The translations under genes and the position numbers were made by a program. Shown here one piece after another: positions 1-7,119 of a stretch of DNA of 11,038 nucleotides. Numbering within the stretch: the first letter of the stretch is position 1; every line of letters begins with the position of its first letter. The notes below the pieces were generated by a model, which saw nothing but the letters and a program-made list of their open reading frames with translations, was not told the DNA's origin and did no database searches. Origin of the DNA: Candidatus Competibacteraceae bacterium (GTDB lineage: Bacteria > Pseudomonadota > Gammaproteobacteria > Competibacterales > Competibacteraceae). The DNA lies in NCBI GenBank assembly GCA_020445005.1, contig JAGRHM010000309.1, forward strand, positions 1 to 11,038, in the 5' to 3' direction.

Positions 1-990
1 TCCCACGTCCGGCTCAGGGTCAGCTTGAGCAACAGCGTCGCCGCCGCCACCGAGGTGTAATACGTCCCCAGATACTTGGCGTGATGCAACAGCCAGTGGT
101 AAATCCGCCCCATCAGATCATGACGCAGCGCCGACTGCTGGGCGCAAATGGCCTGCGCTTCCCGCAGCAGCGCCTGAAACGCCGCCAGCGTGACCCGCGT
201 GATCGGCACCTCCTCCAGCACCCGCTCGCCCAGTTGAAAAATCGGCACGTAATTGATGTGTTGCCAAATCCATTGCCAGTGCGCTCGCGCCGCGCCCATG
301 CCGTCCGGTTGATCGTCCAGACTGCGCAGGGATGACACGCGGCGGTCGGTCGCCGCCAACTGTTCCTAAAAGATCAGCGCATTGGCGATAACCAGTGCGG
401 ATACCTTGGCCGCTGTCGTGCGCCGGCCTTCCGTCTGCTCAGGCGTTTCTCCTCTGGGCGCGGGCATCCCCAACAGCTCGGACAATCGGTCACACGCCCC
501 GGCCTGTCCCATCCACAGCAACGCCACCTCGGTCAATTGCTCCCTCAGCGACTGAGCAGTGCGCGCCACCAAATCGTCCTGGGCCAGTGTCTCCTGCGCG
601 CGGGGCAAGGCGTCCATGAGCGTAGCGGGCGCACCCTCGAACCAGGCGGTTTCTTCGCTCTCGGAAATGATGCAGTAGCTCAGCGCCGCCTGCTTTAATT
701 GTGTCAGCAATTGCGCCGTGGCCGCCGTGCGCAAGGTTGCGGGATAGACGACGGCGGCGGCGATATGAGCGATGCCGCGCTGCACCCGGCCCCGCGCGTC
801 GTTCAGCACCCAATCGCGAGCGCCCGCCTGATCAGCGAACTTGCCTTCGATGACTACCCGCAAGCCGCGCCAATGAAACAGCACATCGGGCCGCTCCTGG
901 CCTTTGGCCTGAATCGTTTCGGCATCCGCCTGGACGCCAAACCGGGACAGCAGAATCGCTCACGGTTTCTTCGCGGTGTCGCTGGATCAT
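1..990 (-). pseudogene. Broken DNA N6-adenine methylase-like gene (5' part; frameshift plus in-frame stop)
   Basis: Reading on the minus strand from an ATG at 990-988, the frame starts MIQRHREETVSD and then loses phase near 957. The continuation, beginning AILLSRFGVQADAETIQAKG, lies in another frame, which has a TGA at 962-960 directly before it. That second frame runs open to a TAG at 368-366 (after the residues ANALIF), then open again for 121 codons to the window edge. The segment after the stop contains LGTYYTSVAAATLLLKL (about 71-21), which resembles motif X (G-x-[FY]-[FY]-T-P) of gamma-class N6-adenine methyltransferases. The SAM-binding and NPPY motifs would lie beyond base 1 and cannot be seen. 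The 5' end may be a substrate- or nuclease-like region (VVIEGKFAD). If intact, the product would be a class I SAM-dependent DNA methylase, perhaps of a restriction-modification system. An in-frame ATG at 884 gives a 172-residue ORF, but this is probably only a fragment. Sequencing error is the main alternative to true decay. Confidence 0.72.
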
Positions 991-1168
991 GGGCGATTGG
1001 CCTCCGTTCTTTGATAATGAATGATGGATGCTCCTGCATTGGTGCAATCCGGTCGTCCATCAGGCCGGCAGTCGGCTAGAGTGTAGAGGAGAGGTTTACA
1101 GGACGTGAGAATAAAGCTGTTCCGTTTTCCTTTGCCAAACGCGGTCCCGATAATTGGAAAACCGATCT
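991..1168. other. Divergent intergenic region between methylase and 5'-nucleotidase genes
   Basis: This 178-base gap should hold the promoters of two divergently oriented genes. I see no convincing -35/-10 pair on either strand. A GATAAT at 1149-1154 is only 14 bases from the nucleotidase start, too close for a normal leader. A short dyad TGCA-TTGG-TGCA sits at about 1036-1047 and could be an operator half or chance. Confidence 0.3.
1001..1005 (-). promoter_or_regulatory. Ribosome binding site for the broken methylase gene
   Basis: GGAGG on the minus strand lies 10 bases before the ATG at 990. It supports 990, rather than the in-frame ATG at 884, as the original start, and so supports the inference that the downstream frame is the continuation of a frameshifted gene. 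Confidence 0.6.
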
Positions 1169-3127
1169 ATGAAAATGAAAATAAAATCAATTTTTCTATT
1201 CAGCACACTGATGTTGAGCGGGCATCCGGCCCAGGCAGCCTGCACCGGCAATGTGATCATCGGTGCAGTTGACAGCGGCGTCGCCGACCGCGAAACCGGC
1301 CGAGGCTGCATGAACGCCCTGATCGAAGATGAACCCAACCGCTGGGGCAATCACGGCGATTTTGTCAGTCACGTCGCCGCCTTGACCCACCAATGGGTGA
1401 GGGCGGATGTCATCAATCGTCGCGAGCGCCGCGCGCTCAGAAGCGCCGCCGCCCGCTCGGACATTGGTAAGACCCTGACCGTCAAGCTGATCGCTTTCAA
1501 CGATTTTCACGGCAACATCGACGGCGCTACCCTGATGTTCTCAAACTCCACCGACAGCTTAAACCAGGTTCCAGCCGGAGGCGTGGATTACCTGGCCGCG
1601 CACATTAACGCCCTGGCCGCATTAAATTCGCATACGACCATCGTTTCCGCCGGCGACCTGATCGGCGCTAGCCCGCTGGTCTCCGCCCTGTTTCATGACG
1701 AACCCACCATTGAAGCCATGAACCGCCTGGGCCTGGCGCTCAATGCGGTTGGCAATCACGAATTCGACGAAGGCAAGGACGAGTTGCTGCGGATGCAAAA
1801 CGGCGGTTGCTATCCTATCGATACCGCCAATACTTGCAAGGGCGCGGAAGTGGGAACCTCAGTTCCGTTCGAGGGCGCAAAATTCCAGTTCCTGGCGGCG
1901 AATGTAGTGGAACAGGCGACCGGAAAGACCCTGTTTCCTCCCTACGTGATCCGCGACTATCGAGGGAATAAGGCCGCTTTTATCGGTATGACCCTGAAAG
2001 ACACGCCAAGCATCGTGACGCCTTCCGGCGTGGCCGGTCTGGAATTCAGGGATGAAGCAGACACAGTCAACGCCCTGATTTCGACAATAACCCGGCGGGG
2101 CGCGGAAGCCATTATCGTCTTGATCCACCAGGGCGGCTTTAACAGCGGCGGCATCAACGGCTGCGAGGGCGTCTCCGGTCCCATCGCTGGCATGGTCAGC
2201 CGCCTGAACGACGAAGTCGATCTGGTAATCACCGGTCACACGCACCAACAATATGTGTGTGAACTGCCCAACGCGGCAGGGCGACGGATACCCGTGACCA
2301 GCGCCGGTTCTTTCGGGCGGCTGATCACCGATATCGACATGACCCTCGATACGGCCACCCGCGAGGTGATCAGCGTCACTGCTGTCAATCAGGTGGTGAC
2401 GCGCGCCGGCGTGACGCCGGTGGCGGAACTCACTCGGTTGGTCGACAACTATCAGGCGGTGGCCGCGCCGATCGCCAACACGCCCTTTGGCAAAATCACC
2501 GCTGACATCACCCGAGCAGCGAATGCCGCTGGCGAATCGGCGCTGGGCGACGTGATCGCCGACTCGCAACTCGAAGCGACTGAGGCGGACGGATTTGGCG
2601 AGGCGATGGTTGCCTTCATGAATCCCGGCGGCATCCGCGCCGACCTGACCTTTGCTTCCAGTCCCGCAGGCGAGGGCGACGGCAACATGACCTATCAGGA
2701 AGCGTTCACTGTCCAGCCGTTTGGCAACAGCCTGGTGACCAAGACCCTGACTGGTCAGCAGATTTACGAGGTGCTGGAGCAGCAATGGGGCAGCGCCCAG
2801 CCGTATGCGCGCATCCTGCAGGTCTCGGTTGGCTTCGCTTATCAGCACACTTATGACACGGGCGATCCACCCGGCGGGCGCTACGTGTGCGACGGTTCGG
2901 TCAAGATCAATGGTGTTGCATTGGACAAAGCCGCCCACTACCGCGTCACCATGAATTCGTTCCTGGCGGATGGCGGCGACAACTTCAGCATCCTCGCCGA
3001 TGGAACGGACAAACTAGGCGGCGCTCAGGATCTGGACGCTTTCGAGGACTACTTCAGCAAGCGGCCCGCCGGGGTTGCGCCTGGTCCCCAGGATCGGATC
3101 GTCAAAGTCAGCGTGTGTCATCCGTGA
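1169..3127 (+). CDS. Secreted 5'-nucleotidase / 2',3'-cyclic phosphodiesterase family metallophosphatase
   Basis: A 652-residue protein of the UshA-type family, expected to remove phosphate from extracellular nucleotides in the periplasm or outside the cell. I chose the ATG at 1169 because it opens a clean Sec signal peptide (MKMKIKSIFLF..., likely cleaved after AQA, residue 23). A TTG at 1154 would add five residues; the ribosome binding site is weak (GGAA at 1156). Residues about 24-100 form an extra module containing NHGDFVSHVAALTHQ and ending in AAARSDIGK. The two-metal phosphoesterase domain follows: NDFHGN (D112, H114), AGD (D163), GNHE (196-198), IHQGG (H320) and GHTH (H357, H359). The C-terminal nucleotide-binding domain (about 435-645) shows NPGGIR (485-490), PFGN (517-520) and LADGGDNF (599-606). 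Eight cysteines in the mature protein suggest disulfides. All catalytic residues are present. The exact substrate cannot be read from sequence. The gene stands alone, and its last 20 bases overlap the convergent GGDEF-EAL gene. Confidence 0.93.
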   Translation: MKMKIKSIFLFSTLMLSGHPAQAACTGNVIIGAVDSGVADRETGRGCMNALIEDEPNRWGNHGDFVSHVAALTHQWVRADVINRRERRALRSAAARSDIGKTLTVKLIAFNDFHGNIDGATLMFSNSTDSLNQVPAGGVDYLAAHINALAALNSHTTIVSAGDLIGASPLVSALFHDEPTIEAMNRLGLALNAVGNHEFDEGKDELLRMQNGGCYPIDTANTCKGAEVGTSVPFEGAKFQFLAANVVEQATGKTLFPPYVIRDYRGNKAAFIGMTLKDTPSIVTPSGVAGLEFRDEADTVNALISTITRRGAEAIIVLIHQGGFNSGGINGCEGVSGPIAGMVSRLNDEVDLVITGHTHQQYVCELPNAAGRRIPVTSAGSFGRLITDIDMTLDTATREVISVTAVNQVVTRAGVTPVAELTRLVDNYQAVAAPIANTPFGKITADITRAANAAGESALGDVIADSQLEATEADGFGEAMVAFMNPGGIRADLTFASSPAGEGDGNMTYQEAFTVQPFGNSLVTKTLTGQQIYEVLEQQWGSAQPYARILQVSVGFAYQHTYDTGDPPGGRYVCDGSVKINGVALDKAAHYRVTMNSFLADGGDNFSILADGTDKLGGAQDLDAFEDYFSKRPAGVAPGPQDRIVKVSVCHP

Positions 3128-5636
3128 GCCAGAATAACGCGCTATCCCGCGCCGCCTGCTGGCGTAACCACATTTCACAAGCTTCCGGCGGCAGCGGCCG
3201 ACTGGCCAGGAAACCTTGCAAAAAGTCGCAGCCGTGGTGACGGAGGAACGCCGCCTGTTCCACGGTTTCCACGCCTTCCGCGACCACCGTCAGCTCCAGG
3301 CTGTGCGCCAGGGTGATGATGGCGGCGGTAATCACGGCATCTTCGCTGTCGCGGGTCACATCGCGCACGAAACTGCGGTCGATCTTCAGCGTATCCACGG
3401 CAAACCGCTTGAGATAGCTCAGCGAACAATAACCTGTGCCGAAATCGTCAATCGCCCAGCGCACGCCCAACGCCTGTAATTCGGTGATGGCCGGTGCGCT
3501 GATTGCTTGCTCTACCAGAATGCTCTCGGTAATCTCCAGTTCCAGGCGCTCGGCCGCCAGGCCGTTGGCCGTCAATATGTCAGCGATAATCTGCGCCAGA
3601 GCGCCTTGCTGAAATTGTCGCGCCGAGAGATTGACCGCTACGCGCGGTACTGGCAAGCCCGCCTGTTCCCAGCGATTCAGCCAGCCACAAGCCTCGCGCA
3701 GCACCCATTCGCCCACTGCCAGGATCAGGCCGGTGTCTTCCAGAATCGGGATAAAGTCGGCAGGCGATACCGGATTGCCCCCGGTTGGCTGCCAGCGCAA
3801 CAGCGCCTCGACCCCGATGATCCGGCCATTGTCCAGTTGCGCCTGGGGTTGAAAATGCAGGGCGAATTCATCGCGCTCCAGCGCATGACGCACGGCGGTT
3901 TCCAGCAGCAAGCGCTCCTGAACCTGCTGGTTCAGTTCGCTGGTGAAGAAACGGTAAGCGGCGCGTCCCTGCTCTTTGGCCCGATACATCGCCGTGTCGG
4001 CGTGTTTCAACAGAGTATGAACATCGCTGGCGTCGCCGGGGTAAAGCGCAATGCCGATGCTGGCCGAGACGAACAAGTCGCGCCCGCTCAAATGAAAGGG
4101 TTGATTCATGTGGGCAAGCACCTTTCCGGCGACGTGGCTGGTTTCCTCGCTATCGATCACGTTTTCCAGCAACAGGGTGAATTCGTCGCCGCCCAGCCGC
4201 GCCACGGTGTCACTGTTGCGCACCGACTCTACCAGCCGCCGGGCCGCTATTTTCAAGAGCTGGTCGCCTACATCATGTCCAAAGGTATCGTTGATGGCCT
4301 TGAAGCGGTCCAGATCGAGAAATAGCAGGGCTAGTTGTCCACCGGTGCGATCAGCCTGGCTTAAGGCGTGTTCCAACCGGTCCTGGAACAGATAACGGTT
4401 GGGTAAACCCGTAAGTGCATCATAATTGGCCAAATAAGCCATTTGTCCTTCAGCGTGTTTGCGCTCGGTGATGTCCTGGATGGTGCCGACCAAGCGTCTC
4501 CCTGAGGCATCCAGCGTGCTCATCTCGGCTTGCAGAAGCACGATACGCTCCTCGCCGCCAGGACAAACCAGGGTTATTTCCTGTTGGAGTCGAGCCTCTT
4601 GCAGGGGCAGGGTAAAGTATTTGCGGATCTGATCGCGCTGATCGAACTTGATGAAACCGAGCATCCCATCGACCGTGGGTGTGAAAGCCGAGGGATGAGT
4701 GCCAAAGATGCGATAGACTTCCGCCGACCAGCGCAACTCCGGGCCACCTGGCTGCCAGCTCCAGGAACCCAGACGGGCAATGCGCTGCGCTTGGTCAAGA
4801 AGTTCATGGCTGTTTCGTAAATCCTGGGCCAGTTTATTGAGCGCCTGGGTCAATTGATCAAGTTCGTCGTTCGACTGCACCGGCAACGCCGGTTCCGGTT
4901 GGCCTTCGGCATAGCCGCGCGCCACCTTGGCCATTTCAGTCAGTGGTCGCGCCAGGATGCGCGAGAGCAGGATGCTGAGTAATCCGCCCAGCAAGATCAT
5001 AGTCAGTGTGGCGGCCACTGCCAGTCGCGTTAACTCCTGCCGGTAATTTTGCCAGAGTTGGTCACTGGCGGTATTCAAGCGGCGCAGCGCCGTTTCCAGG
5101 GGTGCATTGGACAGTTTAACGTTGGCGAAACCGGCAATGATCTTACCGTAACCAATCACGAAAGACAGCTCCAGTCCCTCGGCGGTGGGCCGGATGATCG
5201 ACTCTTCCTCGGCTAGTGCGGGCATCGGTAGCGCCAGGGGCGCTCCATACAAGCGATTGTCCAGCGTGCCGTCGCTCAAAATGCGCCCGGTGCGATCGCT
5301 GACCAGAAAGCGGGTTACCGGAAGCCAGCTGCGGATTTGGGCGATTTCCTCGTTCAGTTTTTCGATGTCCACGTTATAGAGCAGGTTGAACAGTCGGCTC
5401 CGCAGGTAGGCAGCCGTCGCGTGCAAGACTTCTTCCTGACGAGCGGTTTCGTCGGCCTTCAGATGACTCTGCAAGTCCTGCTGTAATCGCGCTGCGCCCT
5501 GCAAAGCCAGGTATCCCGAAGCGCCCAGGACGGTGCCCACGACCAGCATCAATAACAACAGAAAAAAAGCCACATGCCGGTGGCTGATGCTGAAGGTGAT
5601 CAATCGTCTACCGCTAGGGTCAGCGTTTTTCGCCAT
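3108..5636 (-). CDS. Membrane HAMP-PAS-GGDEF-EAL cyclic-di-GMP enzyme
   Basis: An 842-residue inner-membrane protein predicted to make and/or degrade c-di-GMP. In order: TM1 (about 22-45), an extracytoplasmic sensor region (46-203), TM2 (204-227), HAMP (228-280), PAS (285-395, ending in the typical GTIQDITERK), GGDEF (about 400-565) and EAL (575-825). The cyclase signature RLGGDEF is intact (GGDEF 482-486), with an RNSD inhibitory I-site five residues before it (473-476). The phosphodiesterase residues are canonical: E610 of EAL, N669, E701, D730-D731 in DDFGTGY, K751, E787 and Q807. Both activities are therefore possible; which dominates is unknown. The ATG at 5636 lacks a clear ribosome binding site and lies 37 bases inside the end of the upstream PhnD-like gene. 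A TTG at 5603-5601 overlapping that gene's TGA is an alternative start that would still keep TM1. The overlap implies co-transcription and probably translational coupling with the periplasmic binding protein, its likely sensor partner. Confidence 0.93.
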   Translation of the reverse strand: MAKNADPSGRRLITFSISHRHVAFFLLLLMLVVGTVLGASGYLALQGAARLQQDLQSHLKADETARQEEVLHATAAYLRSRLFNLLYNVDIEKLNEEIAQIRSWLPVTRFLVSDRTGRILSDGTLDNRLYGAPLALPMPALAEEESIIRPTAEGLELSFVIGYGKIIAGFANVKLSNAPLETALRRLNTASDQLWQNYRQELTRLAVAATLTMILLGGLLSILLSRILARPLTEMAKVARGYAEGQPEPALPVQSNDELDQLTQALNKLAQDLRNSHELLDQAQRIARLGSWSWQPGGPELRWSAEVYRIFGTHPSAFTPTVDGMLGFIKFDQRDQIRKYFTLPLQEARLQQEITLVCPGGEERIVLLQAEMSTLDASGRRLVGTIQDITERKHAEGQMAYLANYDALTGLPNRYLFQDRLEHALSQADRTGGQLALLFLDLDRFKAINDTFGHDVGDQLLKIAARRLVESVRNSDTVARLGGDEFTLLLENVIDSEETSHVAGKVLAHMNQPFHLSGRDLFVSASIGIALYPGDASDVHTLLKHADTAMYRAKEQGRAAYRFFTSELNQQVQERLLLETAVRHALERDEFALHFQPQAQLDNGRIIGVEALLRWQPTGGNPVSPADFIPILEDTGLILAVGEWVLREACGWLNRWEQAGLPVPRVAVNLSARQFQQGALAQIIADILTANGLAAERLELEITESILVEQAISAPAITELQALGVRWAIDDFGTGYCSLSYLKRFAVDTLKIDRSFVRDVTRDSEDAVITAAIITLAHSLELTVVAEGVETVEQAAFLRHHGCDFLQGFLASRPLPPEACEMWLRQQAARDSALFWLTDDTR

Positions 5637-6529
5637 TCAGCCAACTGATTCTGATCGGCTGCAGTCAATCGTTCAAACTGTTGAATGGCAGATGCCGCCT
5701 GGAGCGCTTCCCGGCCGGTTGAGTCTTCATGCATATTGAGGAGAACCTTTTCCACGGCAATTTGCAGTTCCGGGTTGATGCCCGGTCGGAACGAGAATAG
5801 CCAGCGCGGTATTGGAGGGGTTCGTGCGATAATGCGCAATTGTTCCTGAATAGGGGGTGGCAGCCGCTGCCAGTCGCCGTCGTTAAAGGCGGCGGCGTCG
5901 CCCTTGCCATGCAGCACCCAGTAAGCCTGATTGAGTTCCGCGCCGGCAAAAACATAACGGATGGCGTCATCGAGTGCAGCGGTTCCACCCGCAGGAATCA
6001 CGGTAAAACCCCGTTGGCGTAAATACGCCTTGGGCATCGCATGGGCCGATGTCGACCGGTGAGCCTCGAAGACCAGAGTGCGCCCCGGCAAGTCCGCCAG
6101 CGTGGCGACCGGACCTTCCTTGCGGGAGAAAAAGACCGTGTGGTATTCCCGCTGTCCTTTTCGCCACACCAGCAGCGTGGTTTGCAAAGGGCCGATGCGC
6201 CTCTCGATGTTCAGGGTCGGAAACACGCCTTCAATGATCGCGTCCACTTTTTGATTCGCTAAATGGTTCGCCATTTCCGGCACATCGCGGGCGATCATCA
6301 GGGGGGCAACCCGGATACCTGCTTTTTGCAATCGGCTGTTGAGATAATCCTGCAGCTTGCTGTATTGCGCGAGGGCGAAATCCGGTTCGGTCGGGCGTTC
6401 GTTGATGACTCCCAGGGTGAAAACGACATCCCCAGCGCCAAGTGTCAGGTTGACGCTCAGTATCCCCAGCGCCAGCACGGCGACCATGTTTATGAACCTT
6501 TTGCATAATCGAATGCGAGGATACTTCAT
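5600..6529 (-). CDS. PhnD-like periplasmic phosphate/phosphonate-type binding protein
   Basis: A 309-residue protein with an N-terminal signal peptide (basic KYPRIRLCKR, hydrophobic 13-30, likely cleaved after LGA, residue 32). The mature part matches the PhnD/phosphonate ABC-transporter substrate-binding family: ERPTEPDFALAQYSKLQDYL at 44-63, VDAIIEG at 95-101, a FSRKEG segment, LADLPGRTLVFE at 144-155, and an STS segment (159-161) where PhnD proteins contact the ligand's phosphonate oxygens. Length is typical. No permease or ATPase gene is adjacent, and its 3' end overlaps the following GGDEF-EAL gene, so a role as a periplasmic ligand sensor for that enzyme is more likely than transport. 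This is inference; NspS with MbaA in Vibrio cholerae is a known precedent for a binding protein controlling a GGDEF-EAL enzyme. The ligand cannot be deduced and may not be a phosphonate. The start at 6529 lacks a strong ribosome binding site and lies in AT-rich DNA. Confidence 0.87.
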   Translation of the reverse strand: MKYPRIRLCKRFINMVAVLALGILSVNLTLGAGDVVFTLGVINERPTEPDFALAQYSKLQDYLNSRLQKAGIRVAPLMIARDVPEMANHLANQKVDAIIEGVFPTLNIERRIGPLQTTLLVWRKGQREYHTVFFSRKEGPVATLADLPGRTLVFEAHRSTSAHAMPKAYLRQRGFTVIPAGGTAALDDAIRYVFAGAELNQAYWVLHGKGDAAAFNDGDWQRLPPPIQEQLRIIARTPPIPRWLFSFRPGINPELQIAVEKVLLNMHEDSTGREALQAASAIQQFERLTAADQNQLAEWRKTLTLAVDD

Positions 6530-6586
6530 GATTAATATAGAATTGATTTGTCTTGAAAATTATTTATAGATTAAATTTGTCCTGTG

Positions 6587-6592
6587 ATTATA
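6587..6592 (-). promoter_or_regulatory. Possible -10 element before the PhnD-like gene
   Basis: A perfect TATAAT on the minus strand lies about 58 bases before the PhnD-like start, in a strongly AT-rich 109-base gap. The best -35 candidate, 17 bases away (TTCAAG at 6615-6610), matches TTGACA at only three positions. The motif is nearly palindromic (ATTATAAT), so its direction is uncertain. If real, the last two genes of the cluster can be transcribed separately from the first two. Confidence 0.35.
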
Positions 6593-6638
6593 ATGAAGAA
6601 TGCGCCCGGCTTGAAGGCGTCATGTCCGTCCATGCTGA

Positions 6639-7100
6639 TCACTCCCTGGAAACGGGTGCCGGCGCAATCGCTACCGGCTCCTGAGTCATGGGCGGAATAG
6701 AGTAAGTACAGGTCACATGCGCTACGGGCTCCGGTTCCCCTTCTGAGTATAGCAACACCTCGCCCACCGCCAGGCGTTTACCTAATTTGAGAATTCGCCC
6801 ACGACCGATCAGGTCGGCTGGTCGCGGGCGGCGCAGAAAGTTGCACGTCAGATTCGTGGTCACGGCCAATTCCACCCGACCGATGAGACTAAGGACCACC
6901 GCGTACATCACGATGTCCGCCAGCGCCATTTGCACCGGACCCGACACCGTGCCGCCAGGCCGGATGAAATCCTCACGAAAGGGCATGCGAATGCTCGCGC
7001 GCCCGGCTTCCAGACTTTCCACCTGAATGCCCAGCATTCCCACAAAGGGAACATGTTCATAGGCCAGTTGTTCGAATTCCGTCTGCGATATACGCGCCAT
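6639..7100 (-). CDS. PaaI-like hotdog-fold thioesterase family protein
   Basis: A 153-residue protein with the pattern of the PaaI/YigI-type acyl-CoA thioesterase family: the segment RPGGTVSGPVQMALADIVMY (47-66) corresponds to the hotdog central helix with its catalytic-type acidic residue (D62), followed by AVTTNLTCNFLRRP (79-92) and GRGRILKLGKRLAVGEVLLY (99-118), the long beta strands. The usual HGG histidine before the helix is replaced by RPGG, so activity or substrate may differ from PaaI itself. The C-terminal 18 residues are a Pro/Ala-rich tail outside the fold. The ATG at 7100 has AGGA nine bases upstream. The gene begins only 19 bases after the TAG of the large GGDEF-EAL gene, so the two are surely co-transcribed. 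It would hydrolyse a cytoplasmic acyl-CoA or related thioester; no substrate can be named. Confidence 0.85.
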   Translation of the reverse strand: MARISQTEFEQLAYEHVPFVGMLGIQVESLEAGRASIRMPFREDFIRPGGTVSGPVQMALADIVMYAVVLSLIGRVELAVTTNLTCNFLRRPRPADLIGRGRILKLGKRLAVGEVLLYSEGEPEPVAHVTCTYSIPPMTQEPVAIAPAPVSRE

Positions 7101-7109
7101 GGGCTTTTA

Positions 7110-7113
7110 TCCT
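7110..7113 (-). promoter_or_regulatory. Ribosome binding site of the thioesterase gene
   Basis: AGGA on the minus strand lies nine bases before the ATG at 7100, within the 19-base gap after the preceding gene. It supports this start and independent translation initiation within the operon. Confidence 0.55.
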
Positions 7114-7119
7114 GATAAT

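Noticed and set aside
366..368. Possible stop-codon recoding (TAG read as an amino acid) in the methylase gene
   Set aside because: TAG ends the 1076-residue gene at 7120, 19 bases before the next start, so it functions as a stop here; a second, frameshift lesion in the same methylase gene points to decay or sequence error.
2405..2421. GC-rich inverted repeat (CCGGCG-TGA-CGCCGG) that could be a hairpin
   Set aside because: It lies inside the nucleotidase coding sequence with no T run; likely a result of Ala/Gly/Pro codon use.
1859..2938. 359-codon open frame on the minus strand opposite the 5'-nucleotidase
   Set aside because: It lies entirely within a gene with all catalytic motifs on the other strand; its translation is low in recognisable pattern and reflects GC-rich codon positions.
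3507..4325. 272-codon plus-strand open frame opposite the EAL/GGDEF region
   Set aside because: Antisense shadow of the GGDEF-EAL gene, whose motifs are unambiguous; no signal or domain in the shadow protein.
6601..6638. Terminator after the thioesterase gene
   Set aside because: Only a short CATG...CATG palindrome is present, without a GC-rich stem or T run.
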